Assembly: GCA_009801085.1 (NCBI GenBank)
Contig: VNWV01000003.1
Coordinates: 2,976,001-3,040,000 of the forward strand
DNA length: 64,000 nucleotides
Reading direction: 5' to 3'
Source of the DNA: Lasiodiplodia sp. COLG20
Lineage: Eukaryota; Ascomycota; Dothideomycetes; Botryosphaeriales; Botryosphaeriaceae
Numbering within the stretch: position 1 is the first letter of the stretch; each line of letters begins with the position of its first letter. The translations under genes and the position numbers were made by a program. Positions 24,255 to 33,947 of the stretch are shown piece after piece. Under the pieces are notes generated by a model, which made no database searches, had not been told where the DNA came from, and saw only the letters and a program-made list of their open reading frames with translations.

Positions 24255-26370
24255 TCACGCAACAACTCCTTCCCCGACACCACCAAAAACCATTCCCTTC
24301 ACCCAGCCCCACGCCCAGCGGACGCCCATCCACGCAAACGGCGCCGCAAACGCAACAGACAGCAGTCCTGCGACCCACGGCGGCGTCGGCGTGTCCCAAA
24401 GCTCGTCAACGATGCCGCCCTTGCCCTGCTCGCGCTCCTCGGCGCGCTGGCGCTGCACCTCCTCCGGCTCGTCGCGGATGCTGAAGACGGTGTCGAACAT
24501 GGCCTCCAGGCCCGTGTCGACGGCGTTCGGCGGCGGCAGGTTGAGCTTCGGCTCGGCGAACTCCATGTCGATGCGGTGCCTTTGCAGCTGCTGGGGCGTC
24601 ATGTTGGCGAAGCGCGGGTCCACGTCCGTCTCGGCGATCGAGGTGCCGTCGTCGTAGTAGATCCGGTTGCCCTGTCGCTTGACTGGGCTGGCGTTGGTCG
24701 TTGCGCTGGCCGTCGAACCCATGATCTTGGAGAAGAAATCCTTCTGTTTGGTGAGCGGGGTTTTCCTGAACGTGGGTTGGTTTGGCGGGTTGCGGAGCTT
24801 GTGAGCGGGGGCGATGGGCGCAGGCGGGAGGGTTCCACGGAAAGGAGAAGGCTCGTTTCTGGAAGAGTTCATGAGCTGTTGCAGTTGTTGCGATTGTCGC
24901 TGGGCAATGGGGTTGTTTCGAGGCCGGAGGTCGTAGTAGGTTGTCTGGGAGGGTCGAGTGGGGGTCCATTCCATCGTATCTTCGTCTTCGTCATAAGGGC
25001 GTGTCGTGGCTTCGGTAGTGAAAGCTGTGTAGCGCGTCGAGAACGACGGAGTGGGGGAGGGAGGCTCTTCAGGCATCCTAAGGGGCTGTGCAAGGTTATT
25101 GATCGGAAATGGTTTGACGTATGCTGGTGATTGGGTTTGGAAGGTCTGCTTTTGAGCAGAATTGTAGAGAGGATTCGGTTTCTGAGGGCTTTCTTCCAGC
25201 GGCTCCTCCACCAAAGGGACTTCCTCCTCTTTCTTCTTGGGAAACAGGGGCGTTCGGTCCACCTTTACAACCACAGAAGAGTAGATAGTCGACTATTCCA
25301 GTGTTAGGATTAAATATGACTCCGGGATTTTCAAGGAACTTACAGCAAAAAGAACGCATGCAATAAAGGCGTGTGCGCCCCTGTAAGCTTGCATGGGAAG
25401 TCGAGTGGCGGTAGGATCACGTAGAAGCCAGTAGCTCCCTGCCCTCAGAGCTATTACCAACACCTGCACGAAAAGATGATCCCTCAGTCCCAGGAGTCTG
25501 CCACCGGTCCATCCCTTCACCTTCGCATGCAGTTTGTTGTTCCACCAGAATGTCGCCGCCATGGATACCAGAGAAAACCTCATTTCCCCGGCGAAAGTCG
25601 TCAGGCAGTCCGACTGAACCATATCGTACTTCCAAGCCTGCTTGGCGCAAACGACTATATTTTGAGCATACTGCGCGTCTCTTCCAGCGCCGAGCCTGCC
25701 CTTTATGGCGTATGCGCCCAGAAGACTCCAAAGAAAATGGATGACAATGCTGATCCACCAAAACCAGCCGGCCCAGTATACGAGGATGCTCTGCCACGTA
25801 GGGCCCGTCCAGTACCTCGTGTCGGTCTCCCGCCGCGGACGATCTAACAGGCGCTTCAGGTAGTCCGTCTTGGCAGCATATCCAGCAGCGTTGATGCGCT
25901 CGCGCACACGTGGGGCACAGTCGGCGCAGACTTGGGGATAGCGGCGTTCAAGGTTGCGGCGGTATTCAGGATAGGAGAGTTCGAAGGCCTTATAGTTGGG
26001 ATCAGAGGGCGGTGGTAGATAGGCTGCTAGAGTCTGGGTGAGAAGATGCTGGTTCTTCAGGCAGGTTGCGCAGAAGAGACTGTGGTCCGGTGCAGATAGA
26101 TTTGGAGACGGTGAGCGGGCAGGAACATAGTGGGCGAATCTTGCAGGCTGTGTGGACTCGGCGACCGGAGGATCTGTTATCTCGCCATTCTGCAGTCTTT
26201 GCGTCAGCCATGGTCCTTTTCCAAGATGCATGCGCGAGACGGACCTCGTCCAGGTAGTTGGTGGCCTCGCACTCCTTGCAGTCAAACTGGCGTATCTGCG
26301 GGCTTCGCTTCAGCTCAGACTTTGCGCCGCAGTAGAAGCAAGTCAGGTTGCGGCGGAGTAGCATGGGCAT
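24255..26370 (-). CDS. IMA1: Ima1-type inner nuclear membrane protein
   Basis: Ima1 (Samp1/NET5 in animals) is an integral inner nuclear membrane protein tied to chromatin and nuclear organisation. Three exons are inferred: 26370-26245, 26189-25344 and 25292-24255, giving about 669 residues. The N-terminal Ima1 domain starts MPMLLRRNLTCFYCGAK and has paired cysteines CFYC, CKEC, FCATC and CADC, fitting zinc binding. Hydrophobic spans follow (ILVYWAGWFWWISIVIHFLW; two or three more in the second exon's end; one near the C-terminus, WVAGLLSVAFAAPFAWMGV). The third exon is mainly a disordered Pro/Ser/Gln-rich region with a TPQQLQRHRIDMEFAEPKLNL block. Introns are 55 bp (unusual donor GTCCGT) and 51 bp. 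It is divergent from uL24m. Confidence 0.88.
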
Positions 26371-26699
26371 GATGCTGATGTTTGGTGGGAGCTCGAGCTC
26401 GGAGGTGATGTGACGAGCAGCGCCGGCCGCGCGCCCTCGCCCGCGAGAAATTCGAGGTCCGGCCGCCATCGCCCGTTCCCGTTGCAACGACAACCGCTGC
26501 GCGTCGACCCAAGGAGCGCCCGCCCTGTCCGCTTCGTTACGCGCCCGTGAGCGGCACAATTGGTCTGGGCCTCCCATTGTGCTCTATTCATCTACGCGAC
26601 GCTCTTCCCGTCCGCGCGCGTAGCGCTCGAGACCCGGCTTTCACCACTTCACCTCCGCACCACCGCCGCACGCACCATACCAGCTCCGCCCCCGGAACC
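26371..26699. promoter_or_regulatory. Divergent promoter region IMA1 / uL24m
   Basis: The 329 bp between two opposite start codons must contain both promoters. They are C/G-rich and no specific site is recognised. Confidence 0.5.
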
Positions 26700-27799
26700 A
26701 TGCAGAAGGTCATCCAGCGGACGGCAATGGCCAAGCGCCAGGCCGCTCGCAAAGCCCAGAAGGTTACCGAGTTTGACAAGGCCTTTGACAAGAGACAGGC
26801 TCGGAAAGAGCTGCAATCAGTCAAGACCCTGGGGAACAAAACCATCGTCGAGGCTCGCAAGCGCCGCCGCGAGGACTGGCTCCTGGGCCCGCTGGCCCCG
26901 CGTAGAGACATCGGCGACATGAGGGAGAAGTACGCTACCGTCGACTCGAGGCGGACCCAGCTGCCTGACGTCCACCCAGACCACAGGCTAAAGCTCTCGC
27001 CATTTGCCGAAGGTGACCGTGTTGTCATTCTCAAGGGCCGTGATAAGGGGAAAATTGGCGAAATTCGGAATGTCGACGAAGACAGCCAGACAGTGCAGGT
27101 CAAGGACTTGAACCTGGTATGTTGCCGTAGTTCATATTCACACTGCACAAGCACTAATGACTTCGTGTACAGGCAGATGTATTCATTCCAGAGTATATGC
27201 GGGAAAACGAGGGCGACCAGAAGCCCACCCGGACTGTCGAGCTTAAGATTCCATTTTCAGACATCCGCCTAGTGTTTGCTCTCCAAGATGAGAAGACCGG
27301 CAATAAGCGGGACGTCATTCTCAATGAGGTTGTACGGCAGAAGGCGGGCTTCGACGAGGACGGCGACCAGGTCTACACTCGTGTCGTTCCTGGCACCAAT
27401 ATTACTCTGCCCTACCCCAAGCTTGAAACCCCTCCTCCCCAAGACCAGGCTTCGGACACCCTCCGGATCCTGAGCGAGGAGGAGACCTTTGTCCCCACGT
27501 TACTACGTCCGCCTATGCCACCGTCCGTCTTGGATGAGCTGCGTAACAAGTACAGCTACTTCCGTGACAGGCACGATCCTGAGTGGGTCGAGAAAAAGAA
27601 GGCAGAGGATGCGGCGGAGAAACAGAAGGAGCTATTGGCGAGAAAGATGGTCACGCCGCTCAAGGAGCTGCACGCAAGACAGAGGGCGGAGAACAGGGCC
27701 AAGGGCAGGCAACCGCTGCCCGACGAGGCCCTTGCTAGGATCGGAGAGATGGTTGCTGCGCACAAGGCGGCGAAGAAGGCGGCAACAGTCCACGCATGA
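26700..27799 (+). CDS. MRPL40: Mitochondrial large-subunit ribosomal protein uL24m
   Basis: This is a component of the mitochondrial 54S ribosomal subunit. Two exons (26700-27116 and 27173-27799) give 347 residues. The KOW motif of the L24 family is visible near residue 100 in EGDRVVILKGRDKGKIGEI. The N-terminus, MQKVIQRTAMAKRQAARKAQ, is basic and fits mitochondrial import. A long charged C-terminal extension, as in fungal MRPL40, ends near VAAHKAAKKAATVHA. The 56-bp intron has a GTATGT donor and a CTAATGAC box. The join gives NLADVFIPEYM. The yeast gene name is applied by family resemblance only. Confidence 0.9.
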
Positions 27800-28561
27800 A
27801 TGGTGATGTCTGGTCATGTGAAAAAAAATGGTTGTGCTTCTAGAGTCTCGTCGTACAGATCAGAGAAACCTGTGGCATTCCTCGAGTGTATAACATATTT
27901 TCAAGCAGTGCCTTGATGCACGTTTATACCATCGGTGCATGTTGAAATATCCCTGCTGTGGAAATAACAGATCAAGTGGACTGAGCTGATCCGCACATGG
28001 GTCCGCCAATCACGTAACTGTTCAACAGCACCGACACATACATTGCTAGGCACGGAATTTATTCTTGTTCAGCTATATCAACATCCTAATGGCAGCGAGA
28101 AGCCAACCTTGCAAGAGTTGGACAGAGACCATTTTGTTCTGGGATAGAAGAGGACCGTTTCTGGTTCCAAGGTCGGTGGTATGATCCACCACATGACCAT
28201 GCCACAAATGATCCAGATCATGCAAACATTATGAGGCATTTCCGAAGACCAAGCCTCATGTAGTTCAATTGCCGGAATCCGTCGAGAATGGCGAAAACAT
28301 TTTAGGTGAAACAGAAGAGCAAAAGCAGGTCATTGATATCTCTTGATTTCGTTTTTTGGACGCAGCTTTTCGGGCTTGCAAGACGGTTGGAATTTCTGCC
28401 TAACCGTTCATTCCAAGCTCACGCCGTGAGAAGCAAGAAAACCCATCCGAATAAATCCACGCCGGTTGTCTTTCGTCGAATGCTTCTCCCCGCCCCACCC
28501 AGATCTGCAGTACACAAACGGTCCGTCCCTTCGGTTTTGATGATGATGGTGGCGCACACGC
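27800..28561. other. Convergent intergenic region uL24m / RPS23
   Basis: These 762 bp hold the 3' ends of both flanking genes. No gene is supported on either strand. Confidence 0.5.
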
Positions 28562-29112
28562 TTATGACCTGGGCTTCTCCTTCTTCTCCTTCCACAGAGC
28601 GGAAAGACCGACACCGGAAACCTTGACGACCTTGAAACGGACACCGGGAATATCACCCTTGGCCTTGCCCTTACGACCGAAACCAGCAAGGAGGACCTCG
28701 TCGTTCTCGTCAACGAAGTTCAAGCAACCGTCGTTGGGGACTGTTGTGGAAGTAAAATGTCAGCCCGCATTCAGACCATTGCCACCCAGCTCGACAAAGC
28801 TGCTGTTCCAGCCCCACTCCATCTCGAGTTCCTGCGAATTGGTTGTGACGTACCGAAAGCGGTGACCTTCTTGCCGTTCTTGATGAGCTGGACACGAACG
28901 CACTTGCGAATGGCGGAGTTGGGCTGCTTGGCCTCAACACCGACCTTCTCAAGAACGATGCCCTTGGCGTGGGAGGAGCCACCGAACGGCGACGACTTGT
29001 AGGCGGTACCGAGAAGGCGCTTCTTGTAGTGAAGGTCGGCCCAACGTCCCTCACGACGGTGGTTGCGCAGCTTGCGCGCGGCGTTGAGTCCTCTCGGCTT
29101 TCCCTTGCCCAT
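28562..29112 (-). CDS. RPS23: 40S ribosomal protein S23 (uS12)
   Basis: This cytosolic small-subunit protein lies at the decoding centre. Two exons (29112-28854 and 28740-28562) give 145 residues, exactly the yeast length. The start [15 protein letters not shown] and the core [19 protein letters not shown] are near-invariant; Pro64 in KQPNSA is the residue hydroxylated in homologues. The end is KEKKEKPRS. The intron is 113 bp, splits a Val codon (G|TC) and removes a non-conserved insert. I looked for snoRNA boxes in it and saw no convincing C/D pair. A 5'-UTR intron is possible but not provable from sequence alone. Confidence 0.98.
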
Positions 29113-29661
29113 GGTTGCTGCGCGGCCGAAAATGTCAGTATAGAGCTTCTTCCGGGAAACGAAACCGGCGTGCGGCAGGGATAATTGTGTCGCTGGCGTG
29201 CAATGGGGTCTGCAGAGGGCGTACGCACCGACTTATGTGGTGAATCGCGGATGGGTGGTGGAGGGTGGTGGTGGTCGTCGTTGTCGTCAAGAGCAGTGGG
29301 TCGGCCAAAATTGAAGTTCGCGGGCGTCCTGTGCGATCACGTGCACTCGCTTTCCGGAATAACTTTCCCGCCGGCACCCGCTTCCCCTTTCAAACCTCCG
29401 CCGCTGCCTCGCGCCGCCCAACTTGTAGTTATTCTGCAAAGTCAATCAAACATGACTTTAAGATGAATTGGCTGATCCCGGCTACGCCCTTCCTGCCGCC
29501 CTGATCTGTCAACCACTGTCTGCTTGAAATTTTTAGATCAACCCTGGCATTACCTCCATTACCATCATCCAACTTTCGAGGCAACGATAAATTGCTCCCG
29601 TGAGGATTTGGAAAATATCTTTCAAAGGAGACAAAATCATCCAGTCTTCTCCCGGGAAACC
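29113..29661. promoter_or_regulatory. Divergent promoter region RPS23 / coiled-coil gene
   Basis: These 549 bp lie between opposite starts. A GGT/GTC-rich run lies near 29,245-29,290 on the plus strand, so the RPS23 side is pyrimidine-rich on its own strand, as is common for ribosomal protein promoters. No other feature is recognised. Confidence 0.45.
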
Positions 29662-30690
29662 ATGACTTCAAAATCGTCTGTCAACCGGAACTCAAGCCAG
29701 GCCAACCGCCTCCCAGCGCCCTCTCTCTTCATCGGCCCGCCCTCGCGCAATGCCTCAGACACCTCCATAATCCCGCCCGCCTCAGCAGCTGGCACTGGGA
29801 GCAAGACGCCCGGCGCACGCGGCAATCCCTTGTCACGGCAGCGCTCCCAGCGCACCGAAGCGGCCGCCGACGGCGCCGGCAACGGCGCCACTGCCATGAA
29901 TCGCAGCAACAGCAGCAGCGGCGCAGCAGGCCCTGGCGTATCCTGGAAAGATGCCCCTCCACCGTTGCAATCCCCGCTCTTGCACCAGGCCAACATCTCG
30001 ACCATGGACCCGGCCGCCCACCACCATCACCACCAAGGCCCGCACGACCAGCCCAGCACCGACGCCATCTGGGCGGAGATGCAGAACACGCTCGAGGAGG
30101 TCGAGCTGAGCGCGACGACGGGCACGCACGTCTTCCGGCCGGGCCACTCGCAGGCGCTGGACGAGCTGCGCACCGCGCAGATCGCACTAGCCCAGGCGTG
30201 GGCGCGCTCCGAGGCCGAGGAGGAGGACAGGACGATGACGGAGCAAGACGAGCTGCTGCGAAACAACGGCCTGCACGGCAGCAGGCCGCTCAGCGCCGCC
30301 AACGTCCTGCAGATGGACCGCGAGCAGAAACTGATGGGAGGCAGCGTGGGACCCGCGGCGGCGGTTGCGGCGGCTATGGGGGCAGGAGGTGCTGCTGGCG
30401 TGGCTGGCGGTGCCACTGCTTCTGCTGTTGCTGGCGGTACGAGGCCGAGAAGCGGGACGGAGACGAGCGCGAAGAGTCAGCTGGAGCGGGACACGGAGAA
30501 CGATATTCAGCTGGCGAGGAAGAGGCGGGAGGCGAACGACCGATACTTTCAGCGGGTGAATGCGGGAGTGCTGGATGTGGTGGCGAAGCTGGAGGAGGTG
30601 GCCAAGGCGATGAAGGGCGTGGAGCAGGAAAGCAAAGAAATTTGGGGAGATGCGGAAAGCGTTGATACGGCGAGTGTCGTGAGCAAATGA
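29662..30690 (+). CDS. Uncharacterised low-complexity protein with C-terminal coiled coil
   Basis: I do not recognise the family. The single-exon product is 342 residues; the frame is open upstream to about 29,524 but the first ATG is at 29662 (MTSKSSVNRNSSQ). The first 150 residues are Ser/Pro/Gly-rich with a short His run. A conserved-looking block follows: AIWAEMQNTLEEVELSA and HVFRPGHSQALDELRTAQIA. An Ala/Gly-rich linker (about residues 225-265) leads to a charged helix, LARKRREANDRYFQRVNAG, ending with LEEVAKAMKGVEQESKEIW. This layout suggests a fungal-specific scaffold-like protein. It converges on BTB gene A with only 135 bp between stop codons. Confidence 0.78.
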   Translation: MTSKSSVNRNSSQANRLPAPSLFIGPPSRNASDTSIIPPASAAGTGSKTPGARGNPLSRQRSQRTEAAADGAGNGATAMNRSNSSSGAAGPGVSWKDAPPPLQSPLLHQANISTMDPAAHHHHHQGPHDQPSTDAIWAEMQNTLEEVELSATTGTHVFRPGHSQALDELRTAQIALAQAWARSEAEEEDRTMTEQDELLRNNGLHGSRPLSAANVLQMDREQKLMGGSVGPAAAVAAAMGAGGAAGVAGGATASAVAGGTRPRSGTETSAKSQLERDTENDIQLARKRREANDRYFQRVNAGVLDVVAKLEEVAKAMKGVEQESKEIWGDAESVDTASVVSK

Positions 30691-30825
30691 TATCACTGTT
30701 CTATGAACGACACTCATTTTGTTTGATCTTATTGATGGACGAGGCTCGAGCTACCTCTATGAGTGGAAGGCTGAAGACCTCGCTAGGAAGCCTGTGACTT
30801 CTCTAATTTCTCGTTTATCCACCCT

Positions 30826-31500
30826 CTACTCGTCAGAGCTCTCCAAGAAGTCCGACAAGTATCCCACGGAGTCGCTTCGACCCTCGCGACGCCCAAGGCG
30901 GACTAACAGTTCCCTGACGAAAGGTGCCGGCAATTTATCCCTCTCTTCCGCCGCCTCCTCGTCGTCCGCATCCGATGACCAGCCAACCTCATACAATTCC
31001 AAGAAGAGCTTGCACAACATGCGTTCTGGAGACAAAGCCTTGAATGCGCGAGACACAAGTTGATATGCCGGCAGCTTGACTTCATCTCCCCAGACGTAGG
31101 CTGAATAGAAGTGGCGGACGATATGGTCGCGGAGACCGGGGACGTCATAGCGCAAAGCGAATATGTAGCCCTCCAGCAGCAGCCAGTCCGGCTGTTCCAG
31201 AACCTGTCCCGTGTACATCCAGTCGATGACAAAGGCTTCGAATATGCCGGGCTCTGTATCGGGAAGTGACATGACGTTTTGCTGGGTCTCTCTCCACGGA
31301 CTATCGGGGTCGGCCTCTTCAAAGGATGGGGATCTGGCGGACAGAATGCCTCTGTGGACGTAGAAGATCGTCTCGGATATGCCAACTTGCAGGGTGACGA
31401 TTATTTGCTCCATTTGGCTGATAAAGTTAAACGTAAGCTTTGCCGACAGGGCGATGAGGCGGAGGTGAGCTTACCCGATTGCGGGCCTGGATGTCATCAT
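30826..31500 (-). CDS. BTB/POZ domain protein A
   Basis: Two exons are inferred: 31500-31475 (MMTSRPAIG) and 31417-30826, giving 205 residues. The 57-bp intron has a GTAAGC donor and a TTAACTTTATCAG acceptor and lies in phase 2, the same place as in paralogue B. The BTB fold spans about residues 14-105: LQVGISETIFYVHRGIL, a diverged dimerisation strand, then AFVIDWMYTGQVLE and YIFALRYDVPGLRDHIV. After it comes a tail shared with B and C: FKALSPERMLCKLFLELYE, an acidic stretch, then LPAPFVRELLVRLGRR. BTB domains mediate dimerisation or Cul3 binding; no catalytic partner domain is present, so the role is unknown. A start at 31413 without exon 1 is the alternative. Confidence 0.82.
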
Positions 31501-32308
31501 GTTCGAGGTGAGCGACAAAGCGCGCCTCAAAGGCGGCCAACTAAGCGGAGTGGCGGTGGTTGCGAGCAAAACCGTTGGTTGAGCAAGGTTGATGTTTGGG
31601 TGTTTGGTGGACGAAGCGCAAGGGCATGGAAGATATTATATAGATACACACAGCTGCTATATGCACATGACACATCTGGTTTCCAGCTGGGCTTCACCTA
31701 GGCAACAGGGCTGGAGCTCTGGTTGGTGCGTGATTGTACTGAAACAAGAAGGAACTTTGACAAATTGCTCCCGATATGTGCTTCAAGTACCTAGTGCATT
31801 GTCTTCGGCAGAGTATGAGAAGCTAGCAGCCCACCATAAAGCGCTGTTTTATGTAATCCCTCTATGTTATTCGAAGAATATTATATTCCGCTCTGTGTGA
31901 GAAGATAGCTGGAGCACAACTCGGTACGCTTGTACAAGTTTGAATTTTACATTTGCGTCCGGATATCTGCCTCTACTGATTGCACAAGATTATTATAACG
32001 TGAAATCAGTTGGATTTGGCGAGCATAAGGTTTATGCGCTCCGCTATGCAGTGTAAAGTGAACCTTGACGTTCCCATGAGCTTCTTGGCATGTGGCGGTC
32101 AAACCAGTTAGGTAGGTACCTAGGTAGGTCCTTCCTCCGGCAAACACTTGCCCACGTGTTTGGAAAATCCTCGTCCAATTACTTCTACATTGCGTCAATA
32201 ACTTGCCACTCCTCACCTTCAACTCTGCGACCTACTCTGCACGAACCTCACGCAAGCTCATCGGCGGGTCGCCTTCCGCGTCCTGCCGCCTGCAAGAAGC
32301 GCTCCAGC
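31501..32308. promoter_or_regulatory. Divergent promoter region of BTB genes A and B
   Basis: These 808 bp separate the two head-to-head BTB paralogues and must carry both promoters. A palindrome TAGGTACCTA at 32113-32122 sits within a run of TAGG/GGTA units (32109-32129). No other gene is seen. Confidence 0.5.
32113..32122. repeat. Palindrome TAGGTACCTA within TAGG-rich run
   Basis: The perfect 10-bp palindrome is embedded in TTAGGTAGGTACCTAGGTAG. Similar short TAGGTACCTA-type palindromes recur in many filamentous ascomycete genomes as dispersed elements; that it belongs to such a set is recollection, not shown here. Confidence 0.5.
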
Positions 32309-33025
32309 ATGACGACACAGTGGGACAATGCCAGGCCCAATCTTGGGTAATTACCTGTGTCTGCCATCCAAAGATAGATTCGCTAACCCTTGATTCGTAG
32401 CGAAATGTCCCATGAGACGTTGATAACGCTTAAGGTTGGCTCTGAAGCAAAGCGCTTTCTGATCCATAAAGATGTTCTCTTCAAGCAATCCCCATACTTC
32501 CGAGCCGCCCTCGCAGAAGGAAGGTGGAAGGAAAGCCAGGACAACACCGTCGAACTGGATGAGACCGACCCGAACATATTCAAAGATTTCTTGGTCGAGT
32601 GGCTCTACACTGGTAAGCTCGATGAGAACCTTGCAGACACAACCTGCATCAAGGGATATATCTTCGCAGACCGCTACGACTTCCCGAAATTGCGGTTTGA
32701 TGTCATCGCAAATCTCCACAAAATTTACACGAAAAAACACCCAGAAATCATGCCGGCTTACAAGGCCATAATCTTGGCGTTTGACAACCTCCCTCCCACG
32801 TGCAAACTCTGCGAGTTCCTCATGGATCTCTACGGCGCTCGTTGGGATCCTCACTGCGACGACGATAAAGAGGAAGCACTTCGAGAGCAATTGCCCGTGT
32901 CTTTCCTCGTAGGGTTCATGGTGCGACTGGGGAATCGCAAAAAGGTTGGCGGCGGAGGATATGAACACAACCTAGGTCACTATATCGAACGGACGGAAGA
33001 GACGCAAACTGAGGCACCTGAGTAA
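32309..33025 (+). CDS. BTB/POZ domain protein B
   Basis: Two exons (32309-32346 and 32401-33025) give 220 residues, starting MTTQWDNARPNLGEM. The 54-bp intron has a GCTAAC box and ends GTAG, in phase 2 at the same place as in gene A. The BTB domain (about residues 18-110) is canonical: LKVGSEAKRFLIHKDVLF, SPYFRAALAEGRWKES, FLVEWLYTGKLDE and YIFADRYDFPKLRFDVI. The C-terminal tail matches A and C: LPPTCKLCEFLMDLYGARW, an acidic DDDKEEAL, then LPVSFLVGFMVRLGNRKK. No enzyme or DNA-binding domain is attached. A 17-base A tract lies 171 bp after the stop codon. The conserved intron argues that this is not a retrocopy. Confidence 0.87.
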
Positions 33026-33947
33026 GGGGAAGCATTCCCAAAGCTCGTACTGGCAGGCTCGAGAATACGAGGAACTTGGAGAGTAGGAAGAGATATGGAG
33101 ACAGGAAGATGCTTAAGGTTTGAACTATAGGGAAGTTAAATGCCTTGAGAAGTTCTAGGAAAGGTGCTCCTGTAGCGGTATCAAACACCAGGAAGGAAAA
33201 AAAAAAAAAAAAACACCCATCCTGTATGAATATTTAAACTGTACAGGCAGATGTAAATGTATGTTTTGAAAGCAGAAAATCACACCCAGATGTAAACCAC
33301 GCATTTGAAGTATAAATCATCCATGAAGTGCGGCGGAGAGTTTCCCATCAATAATATGCACAGTACATAACGAGCATCGACCTCTACGACATGTTGCCGA
33401 AATGCAAATATAAGCGACATAAAGTTAAGACGATCAAATTCACTTGATTTCGATATGCTAATGCTCTATCGTGGTAAAAAGCACTAAGGAAAAGTAAAAA
33501 GGAAGTCTCTCCTAACTGTTGCAGAGAGCAAGAGATTGCAGAACCGCCCCCGAAAACCAAAGCAGAAAATAAAAGGGAAAACCCAGCAATAATTCGACGC
33601 CGCCCGCTGCAGACGATTTCCTCCGTACGAACTCCTTTCGCTGATGCAAGATGGAAAACCGCAAAACTGTATGGTGGAATCGCAAAGCTGGAATTGCTCA
33701 AAGACCGCAAACGCCCCATTGCATTCATCATCTTCTCCCACCAAGCAAAGAGCAGCAATGTACGCTTGTTCGAAGATGCAGTCACCTCTTATGTAATCTC
33801 ACTCACAGAGGAGAGTTGAAAGCAGGAGAATTGGCGTCCGTCTCTCAGCTCAGATCGTTTAGCTCTGTTCCAAACCAACGCGAGGCGCTAGCGACCTTGG
33901 CCATGCGCATAGAAGTGGATATTAGGGCAGTAGCTCTTTGAACTTGA
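33026..33947. other. Intergenic region after BTB B and SOG2
   Basis: Convergent 3' flanks; a run of 17 A lies at 33197-33213. Nothing else is supported in these 922 bp. Confidence 0.5.

Noticed and set aside
28741..28853. snoRNA inside the RPS23 intron
   Set aside because: No convincing C/D box pair or H/ACA layout could be seen.
33197..33213. Seventeen-base A tract after BTB gene B taken as a retrocopy tail
   Set aside because: Gene B keeps an intron at the same position as gene A, which excludes a processed retrocopy; simple A tracts are common in 3' flanks.
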